In this document: piece after piece, positions 58,040 to 64,000 of the stretch | How positions within the stretch are numbered: the first letter of the stretch is position 1 | How the letters are laid out: each line of letters starts with the position of its first letter | Assembly (NCBI GenBank): GCA_000818945.1 | Contig: KN805373.1 | Coordinates: 186,001 to 250,000 of the forward strand | Source of the DNA: Schizochytrium sp. CCTCC M209059 | Taxonomy: Eukaryota; Sar; Bigyra; Thraustochytrida; Thraustochytriidae | DNA length: 64,000 nucleotides | Direction of reading: 5' to 3' | Notes under the pieces: generated by a model | Seen by the model: the letters and a program-made list of their open reading frames with translations, nothing else | Databases searched by the model: none | Told to the model about the DNA's origin: nothing | Program-made: the position numbers and the translations under genes

Positions 58040-58588
58040 CTATTTTCGCCGCCGCTGATAAAAGGTGGAAGAGGGCTCAACGCCAAAACCACGCTCTGAG
58101 CGCAGCATATCCGAAGCCTGTTTTTTCTGAAAACGCGAGTTCGAGAGCAATCCTGACACCGCTGTCTCCTTCGTCTGACTCATAAGCTGGAGCATTGTGC
58201 GCTCTGCGAGCTCCAAATTCTTTTTCACACTGTTCATGGTCTTTTCGCGATCCTCAAGACGCTCGCACAACGGCTTGTACTGTTTGTTGATACGCTCGAG
58301 CTCTTTGTCGATCCATGCAATGCTCGCGCGGTCCTTGTCCATGGCCTCGCCGCAGACCTTTCTGCGGTGTTTTAGACCACTCACCATCTTATCAAGAGCT
58401 TCAATCTGCATCCATGATACTTTACGAAGTTAGTGCATGTTCTTCTAACCCACGACCTTTTTCTTTCCTCCCCCACGTACCCTGCGCTTGGCGTGCTCAG
58501 GACCATTGCTGGCATTCTTGATGCGCTCCAAAAGCTCTCGCTTCGCTTCGTCAAGCTCCTCCACGCTTGCCTCGCTCGCGGTGTCCAT
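58040..58588 (-). CDS. Two-exon coiled-coil protein (exons 58588-58481 and 58405-58040)
   Basis: A spliced gene. Exon 1 starts at the ATG at 58588 (MDTASEASVEELDE) and ends AAG CGC AGG at 58481. The intron is 58480-58406 (75 nt): donor GTACGT, branch-like CACTAAC about 25 nt before the acceptor, acceptor ATGCAG. Exon 2 continues in phase 0 with ATT GAA GCT (IEALDKMVSGLK) to a stop at 58040. Without splicing the frame hits TAG inside the intron. The product is 157 residues, almost all coiled coil (about 8-125) with a basic end (FYQRRRK). A small centriolar or cytoskeletal coiled-coil protein would look like this, but the family is not recognised. An upstream non-coding exon is possible. Confidence 0.75.
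58406..58480 (-). other. Spliceosomal intron, 75 nt
   Basis: GTACGT donor after AGG, CTAAC branch consensus and GCAG acceptor. It is the only intron in the window I can support with all three signals and a restored frame. Confidence 0.85.
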
Positions 58589-59302
58589 TGCGGCGTGCAG
58601 TGCAACAGCCTCCTTCGCTGATTGCCGTCCTTCACCACTTGACCAAGGCGATGATGACCACGGAAGGCAAGTCGCGTTGTTTGAAGGCCCCACCTTCCTC
58701 TCGAGTCGTGTCATTACTTGCCACGAAAATATAGCAGGCAAAGGGTGTGCACAGCGCACGGAGGTCTCAACGGATATACATACTTCCACACCACTTTGCA
58801 AAGTTTCTCTGAGACACCAAGCTTGACTTGTCAAACGAACATTTCCCGCCCTTGCGTACAGACCTGCATTCATTACTCCTAGCAAAAGACAAAGCTTGAG
58901 CGGCAGGTCCAACCGCAAGCGAACGAAAGAAAGGAGCATTCGCTCACCCACGATAGCCGCGCTCCGCAGTCAATCGATCCTCCAGCTATCTAGCCATAGC
59001 TAGATCATTATAGGTAGCCATATCGCTAGGCCAGGGTAGACCCTAGCTGCTGTCCGCGACTGTAAGAAACCAGCTTTGGAGGAGGGTGACATGCTGGCGC
59101 GTAGTAAACCTGGTTCGCCCAAAGCCGACCTGGTGGCCCGGCCGCGGCCGCGGCCAGCGTTACGGATTTTGCAACGAGGTGGCGCAGCGAAGCGCAAAGA
59201 CCGCACGCTCGTGCTTGCTTGCGCCGTCTACTCAGTTGCGTGCGAAGTGAGAAGCGGCGGCGTAGACTTCGGGCGGAAAATTTTCGACGGGAACAAGTAA
59301 CC
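58589..59302. other. Divergent promoter region
   Basis: 714 bp between the two-exon coiled-coil gene and the polytopic membrane protein. Contains CTAGC-rich imperfect inverted repeats (58984-59050). An open frame that continues exon 1 upstream to 58951 has little coding character. Confidence 0.45.
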
Positions 59303-62104
59303 ATGCGATTGACCAATGTAGCCTGCGTGGTTTTACTCGCTTTGGCGTCGACCGTGCTGCAGCTTGGCTTGGGCACGATGCTACCGCATCAGTACGGCGG
59401 CGAAATCTACATCGCCGCAACATATTTCGCGAATGCAGTGTCCTACATGTTTTTAGCTGGCGGCGTCGCAGTCGTGCTCTTCATTGGACGTGTCTTGGAT
59501 ATGTCCTATTGGAAACAGCCTGCTGCTTGCTGGCTACGTCGCGTGTGGTACGCACTCGCCGCTATATTGACGCTTGCAACTGTCATTTCCGCTTCCCAAG
59601 TATTCAGCCCCGCCATCCTGCTCGCGGTGATCTTCATTGCCTGCGTATGCAGCGTCCTCGTCCTCGTTCTCGTAAAATCTATGCTTGGGCCGCCGCCGGC
59701 CATGGCGAGATCATTTGGGTACATGCAGATTCTTTCCGGTGTGCTCATTTTAATAGCCCAAGTCATTTTTCTCTTGACACAGGGCAAGGCCTCCGATAAC
59801 TGTGCTTCGTCTACCTATTGGTCGATCACAGCGACGCGTGAATGGACCTACTACGAAGTCGACTGTCCTTTTGAGGTCGAAATTAGCTCGTCTGAAAATG
59901 CGACCGCAGGAGCACAATACTACTCGTGTTCTTTCCGCGAGGAGACGTGCACAATCGGAGATTATGATTACGCTATTGTAGACGAGAGTTTAATCGAGAA
60001 GCAGACTGAGATCACCACGGATGGTTCCTGTCGCTTGCGCACTGCCAAGCTTATTTTCAAGGTGGCTCGAGATCTCCTGTCAAGCTCTGCGCTTGACAAC
60101 ATCAACATGCAATGGATGGGCAGTGACGCGGTGGTTGGCAAATCGAACGGTACAGAGATTGTCAAGGTGCGCGCACGATACCATGGCTGCAGCCGGGCCT
60201 TTCTTCTCTGGAGTGGTCCTCTTTGCATGAGCGTGTTTGCTCTATGGATTGGCGTTGGTACCCTCGTCGTCATTTTGCCTGGATATGACGAAGCCCGTAA
60301 TGCGGACCGGCAGCGAAAGGTTCTCGTCCGCGGCACCATATCCCTCTTACTACTCATGTGGACCGGAGCCAGCATTGGGGGCTCCGACATGAACATGTCA
60401 CAGACTGTTATCTTTTTTGCTGGAGCGGGCATTGGCATGCTTTTGTTAGGGTACATTTCAGCGCATGGGATCAACTCCTTGTGGGAGGTGGCATCGGGAA
60501 GCAAGTTCGGTCAGCAAGCCATGGCCATTTTGGTTTCTGACTGGGGTCTTGCATTCATGGCTCTCGGTCTCATGCCAGTAGGTTTTCTCTACCTGCTGCT
60601 CAGTATTCCGTGCCAATTTATGCGCAAAATCAACATCTTCGGTTGCAATCTCCCGGTTGATCCTGCCGATCGCCGCAGTATTGTAACCAAAGGTGTGAGC
60701 GCCGGCTTAAAGCGAGCTCGAGCGCTCAATTGGACGTCGATATTAACCAAGGTCATTATCCTTGGTCTACTCTTCATGAGTCTTAACGTGGTGGTATCCA
60801 AGTTCACCTCGGTCGCGATGAGTGCCTTGAATGAATGGATTCGCTTGCAAAACTTTGGCATGGGCCAGATCACCATGGTGTTCTTTGCAGTTGGCATGAC
60901 CGCCTTCTTGAATCCGCTCATCCCTGGTCCGCCCATCTACGTTTCGGGCGGAATTGTTCTCGTCGAAGGCACGCGCGTCATGTTTGCAGGAATGCTTAGC
61001 GGTCAGAACGTCGAAGCAAGTGGCGAGCTTGCTTGCACAGAGTTGTATACTGACGGCGAATGTGAGACAGGATATTGGATTGCTATAGCCTACACGGTTG
61101 CGGTTTGCACGGTGCTGAAAATGTGCGCCATCACGGTTCAACAAAAAGTATTTGGTGAACGCATGGGTCGCTTCATTTCGATTAGACGCTTCATTGGCGT
61201 CAACACAGTCGGGTGTCGGGCCATCAAAATTATCTTGCAGGACCGCGGTCTAACAATGCGCAAGGTCTTCATCCTCTGCGGAGGTCCTGATTGGCCAACG
61301 TCCGTGACTACGGGTATTCTTGGACTCCCATTATTGTCCATGCTCATCGGTTCGCTGCCCATCGTTTTTCTCATCGCGCCATCTGTTCTTGCTGGCGCGT
61401 CTTTACTTCGAACCACGGAGGGATCTATCTGGTCTTCAATTAGTGTTTTAGCTGTCGGTTTGAGCGTAGTGCTGCAATCTGCAAGCATGTTTGGGGCGAT
61501 GCACGTGATTGCCAAGGTGGCAACGGAACATGAGAATGAATTGGCCGCCATGGATCCTGATTTGGAGGTTCTCGAGTACACGAAGAAATCTGAGCGCAAA
61601 CGTGCTGCTATGGCACATGCAAAAGACTGGCATCGCAAAGACTTTCCTCTTGTCGCCCGCTTCTTTCTCATCGTGGGGGCGGCTACAATGATCCTCTCCG
61701 TTTATTTGGCTGTAGTACTTGGTTCTGCGTGCTTTGGTTCGTTTCGCGTATCAGATTCTATTTCGGAGGATCTCGGAGGTGATCCCTTTGCCATCGTTCT
61801 CTGGCCTTTGGGATATTTGTGCCTGCTGCTTTTGGCCATTTCGATCTTTTGCTTTTGCGTCTTGGAAGTCGTTTTTTCGTGCATCGGTAAATCCGTTGCG
61901 CAAGTTTCCCCTGAAGAGGCAATTTCGGCGTTCGCTTCGGGCAAGCCCTCAGCAAATGATACATCTTCGCCGCTTCACTTACCAGACAGTGCTGAGCCTG
62001 CGATGCAAACAACAGGAGCGTCTGCGCCAACGCACATGGAGGCATCATTGCCTTCGCACACGGAAGCTCACGCCGAGACTACGGTAAAGTCCGCAGACTC
62101 TTAA
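59303..62104 (+). CDS. Large polytopic membrane protein, possibly VTT/SNARE-associated type
   Basis: 933 residues from the ATG at 59303, preferred over 59219 because it gives a signal-anchor-like start (MRLTNVACVVLLALASTVLQ). I count about 15-16 hydrophobic segments. A lumenal or extracellular loop at about 165-300 has several Cys and an Asn-Ala-Thr glycosylation site. In the second half, FFAVGMTAFLNPLIPGPPIYVSGGIVL, then a helix, then ICGGPDWPTSVTTGILGLPLLSMLIGSLPI-like Gly/Pro-rich re-entrant segments, resemble the VTT (DedA/VMP1/TMEM41) fold, where such Pro/Gly loops enter the membrane. That would suggest lipid scrambling or transport. The match is by pattern only. The C-terminal 60 residues are Ser/Thr/Pro-rich and cytosolic. 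Confidence 0.6.
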   Translation: MRLTNVACVVLLALASTVLQLGLGTMLPHQYGGEIYIAATYFANAVSYMFLAGGVAVVLFIGRVLDMSYWKQPAACWLRRVWYALAAILTLATVISASQVFSPAILLAVIFIACVCSVLVLVLVKSMLGPPPAMARSFGYMQILSGVLILIAQVIFLLTQGKASDNCASSTYWSITATREWTYYEVDCPFEVEISSSENATAGAQYYSCSFREETCTIGDYDYAIVDESLIEKQTEITTDGSCRLRTAKLIFKVARDLLSSSALDNINMQWMGSDAVVGKSNGTEIVKVRARYHGCSRAFLLWSGPLCMSVFALWIGVGTLVVILPGYDEARNADRQRKVLVRGTISLLLLMWTGASIGGSDMNMSQTVIFFAGAGIGMLLLGYISAHGINSLWEVASGSKFGQQAMAILVSDWGLAFMALGLMPVGFLYLLLSIPCQFMRKINIFGCNLPVDPADRRSIVTKGVSAGLKRARALNWTSILTKVIILGLLFMSLNVVVSKFTSVAMSALNEWIRLQNFGMGQITMVFFAVGMTAFLNPLIPGPPIYVSGGIVLVEGTRVMFAGMLSGQNVEASGELACTELYTDGECETGYWIAIAYTVAVCTVLKMCAITVQQKVFGERMGRFISIRRFIGVNTVGCRAIKIILQDRGLTMRKVFILCGGPDWPTSVTTGILGLPLLSMLIGSLPIVFLIAPSVLAGASLLRTTEGSIWSSISVLAVGLSVVLQSASMFGAMHVIAKVATEHENELAAMDPDLEVLEYTKKSERKRAAMAHAKDWHRKDFPLVARFFLIVGAATMILSVYLAVVLGSACFGSFRVSDSISEDLGGDPFAIVLWPLGYLCLLLLAISIFCFCVLEVVFSCIGKSVAQVSPEEAISAFASGKPSANDTSSPLHLPDSAEPAMQTTGASAPTHMEASLPSHTEAHAETTVKSADS

Positions 62105-62672
62105 GCGCTTCAAGTATTTGCTACGTAGTGTGGCGTACAATTGTAGTCTATGTGGAGACTATGGCAAAGTCCGCAGACGTCCAATGCTTGCTACTTCGCT
62201 TTTTGGCAATTCTTCGGAAGCCAATACAAAGAGTACGGCAGACTTCATATCTTTGCAACGTTGTGTGGCGATTCTGAATTCCGCTGGCGCAGATTTATGT
62301 CCAGAGCAGGAAGACTTGCGTAGTTTTGACGCTTCGTCGCGAAGATTTGGTAACTACATTATATGAAATATTCGACAGACTCCAGACTCCCAAGACAAGA
62401 TTTTCAGCGTCTCGTAGATGCTAAATGAGCTTGTGAATTCTTGCATACCTGTCAACGGGTTTCCTGCTGCAAGGGTAAATCAAAGGTACAGACTATACTT
62501 GGTCCTGCTGAAGAAAAATCCTTTTGACGACATACTGTTGCCACCGCCATCAATACGTTTTGTTTCGTCTGTACATCAGAAAGACCTGTCAAAAGTTGTA
62601 TTCTTGTATTACTGATTTGAAACCGGAAAGGGAAAAGCGGAGAGGGGTGTGAGGATAAAAGAAACCATTTTA
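62105..62672. other. Convergent 3' intergenic region
   Basis: 568 bp between the polytopic protein and SF3B3 stops. A short direct repeat (GAGACTA-GG/TG-CAAAGTCCGCAGAC) occurs at the end of the coding region (62075-62099) and again at 62154-62179. Nothing else seen. Confidence 0.55.
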
Positions 62673-64000
62673 TCAGGCCAAGAGCACGAGCGTGCGCATA
62701 TCCTCGAGCTTCTTGATCACCTCGGCTGGTGTCCGATCAAGCTCTTTGGCAATGACGTCTTGCTTATCCGCAGGGAGAATCTTGAACTGTTCGCAAAGAA
62801 CACCATCAATCACCCCTTTGACAGGCGCAAAACACGAACGATAGGCAAGGTGGTCTCGGCCGACAAGGCTGAGATCGTCAAGAGATCGCAGGTGCATCTC
62901 GAGCAACGAAAAGAATTCGACATCGCTCTTGGTGGCAAAGGGAATGAGACACCCAACAGATCCCATCGTTGTGCTGTAAATGAGCGCCTCTGCGCGACCT
63001 TGCACGATGGCTGACTTGCGCAAACTCGTAACGAGTTCACCGAGGTAATAATTGGTGAGCGCATCAAGCTTGTTCGGAGCGCCGCCGCCGCTCCGGGTCT
63101 GCTCCCACAAATTGGCCGTTCGCAGAGCACCGAGGTCACCAGCATCGAGGTCTGCAGGTACGCGGAGCACAAAGAAATTGCCAAGCTTGTCAGAACCAGC
63201 CACAGTGTCATAGTCGAGAACCTCGGTTGCCACAGAGAGACGTGGAACTAAATCGTCTGCAATGGCCGTAAGTGTAAGGTCCGAAGCCGTGAACTTGAGC
63301 ACGGTCGTGCTGGCCGCGGCGTCACTGGCAAAGACGCGGTCACCGCGGGCCTGGAGAACGCAAATCGAAGTCTGGCCGCATCGGGTCTCGGTCTTGCGCA
63401 GGAGCTTGCGCGAGCCAATGCTATAAACACGAACCAGAGATCCAATGCCGACCGCGATAAACTCATCCGAAAGAGTGCAAATGGCACGCGGCATGTTTTG
63501 GCCTTCGACGTCAGTAATGTGGACAAGCTCGAGCTTGAGCAAGTTGGGCGTTCCCGAGGGCGTAAACTTAAAAGTGCGAAGACGAGCCTTGCGATGACGT
63601 TGTGGGTGCAACTCAAGACCCACGACAGTGCCTACAACGAGAACATCGCCGATCACGGTTGAGCACAACGCGAGCTCATCCGCGTCAAGAGGGATCACCG
63701 TCGATGCCGAGGTGGCCGGGTTCAATACGCGCACCAGGCTGGCCCAGTGGCCAGTGTTCCCCTTGCCTGCCTTGGGCAAGCCGGTTTGTTGCACGGTGAC
63801 CATTTTCGCAGCGCGGAGCTCCTCCTCGTTCATGTCTTCCTCGTCTTCCTCGGCATCGCTCATGGCGCCGTTTTGTTGCGGGGGCGCTTGCGTTCCGTCG
63901 TCGTCCGTGGGAAGCACATTGTGATCTCCCTCCAGCGTGACAAGGTTATTTCGGTAGCGCAAAAGAGCGCGCGGGGTATAGCGCAGTGGGATTGTCTTGG
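62673..64000 (-). CDS. SF3B3: Splicing factor 3B subunit 3 (SF3B3/SAP130/RSE1), C-terminal part (partial)
   Basis: About 440 residues, the C-terminal third of SF3B3, a U2 snRNP component. The frame runs off the right edge; the last bases encode KTIPLRYTPRALL, matching the conserved segment at this point. Landmarks are the acidic DAEEDEEDMNEEEL stretch, HWASLVRVLNP, the beta-propeller segment through SLVRVYSIGSRKLLRKTE, NYYLGELVTSLRKS, and the C-terminal helical CPSF-A region FKILPADKQDVIAKELDRTP. In the SF3b complex this protein supports SF3B1 around the branch-point helix. The start codon is outside the window. Confidence 0.95.
   Translation of the reverse strand, partial: KTIPLRYTPRALLRYRNNLVTLEGDHNVLPTDDDGTQAPPQQNGAMSDAEEDEEDMNEEELRAAKMVTVQQTGLPKAGKGNTGHWASLVRVLNPATSASTVIPLDADELALCSTVIGDVLVVGTVVGLELHPQRHRKARLRTFKFTPSGTPNLLKLELVHITDVEGQNMPRAICTLSDEFIAVGIGSLVRVYSIGSRKLLRKTETRCGQTSICVLQARGDRVFASDAAASTTVLKFTASDLTLTAIADDLVPRLSVATEVLDYDTVAGSDKLGNFFVLRVPADLDAGDLGALRTANLWEQTRSGGGAPNKLDALTNYYLGELVTSLRKSAIVQGRAEALIYSTTMGSVGCLIPFATKSDVEFFSLLEMHLRSLDDLSLVGRDHLAYRSCFAPVKGVIDGVLCEQFKILPADKQDVIAKELDRTPAEVIKKLEDMRTLVLLA

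Noticed and set aside
63979..63990. TAGCGCAGTGGG, a perfect tRNA A-box match at the right edge
   Set aside because: It is the reverse complement of conserved SF3B3 codons (PLRYTP region), and no B box can be seen because the window ends.

Overview
This is a nuclear eukaryotic window from an intron-poor, GC-rich, flagellate-bearing protist. The best guess is a thraustochytrid or related stramenopile. That rests on long uninterrupted ORFs for typical eukaryotic proteins, a strong preference for G/C at third codon positions, ciliary-type proteins (a CFAP20 homologue and a kinesin), no plastid genes, and abundant (GACGC)n and (GCAA/ACAA)n simple repeats. The taxonomic label is inference; the eukaryotic origin is clear. 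There are two assembly gaps (6032-6066 and 53833-54125).

Layout. 1-26 kb is a strictly alternating series: end of a prolyl-4-hydroxylase-like oxygenase (+), NSRP1-like splicing regulator (-), secreted Cys-rich protein (+), a protein kinase ending in a CAAX box (-), malate dehydrogenase (+), CFAP20 (-), CCDC6-like coiled coil (+), EF-hand low-complexity protein (-), kinesin (+), PRP17/CDC40 (-), U2AF large subunit (+), Nu-class-like GST (-). A 574-bp (ACAA)n array fills most of the gap between the kinesin and PRP17 3' ends. 26-46 kb holds a coiled-coil gene with an in-frame TAA, a SAP-domain protein, a TrpF-like barrel, a RUS/DUF647 protein, a MATH-BTB protein, a degenerate EF-hand-like protein, a 1466-residue acidic RING protein and a membrane-anchored lipase-3-like protein without a recognisable GxSxG. 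46-50 kb holds a 14-unit ARM-repeat gene with a decayed ARM paralogue downstream. 51-64 kb has a cyclin, about 3.9 kb of repeat-rich DNA with a gap, a small membrane protein, a coiled-coil gene with a clear 75-nt spliceosomal intron, a large polytopic membrane protein, and the C-terminal part of SF3B3 running off the right edge.

Themes. Four pre-mRNA splicing factors (NSRP1-like, PRP17, U2AF65, SF3B3) lie in 64 kb although I see only one convincing intron. Neighbouring genes are usually on opposite strands, so most promoters are bidirectional and most 3' ends convergent. I found no phage, CRISPR, rRNA or supportable tRNA gene. The most unusual items are the CAAX-tailed kinase, a malate dehydrogenase with an N-myristoylation consensus, the giant ACAA/TTGT array in a shared 3' region, the ARM gene/pseudogene pair, and two genes whose reading frames look locally broken (26.6-28.1 kb and 44.2-44.4 kb).
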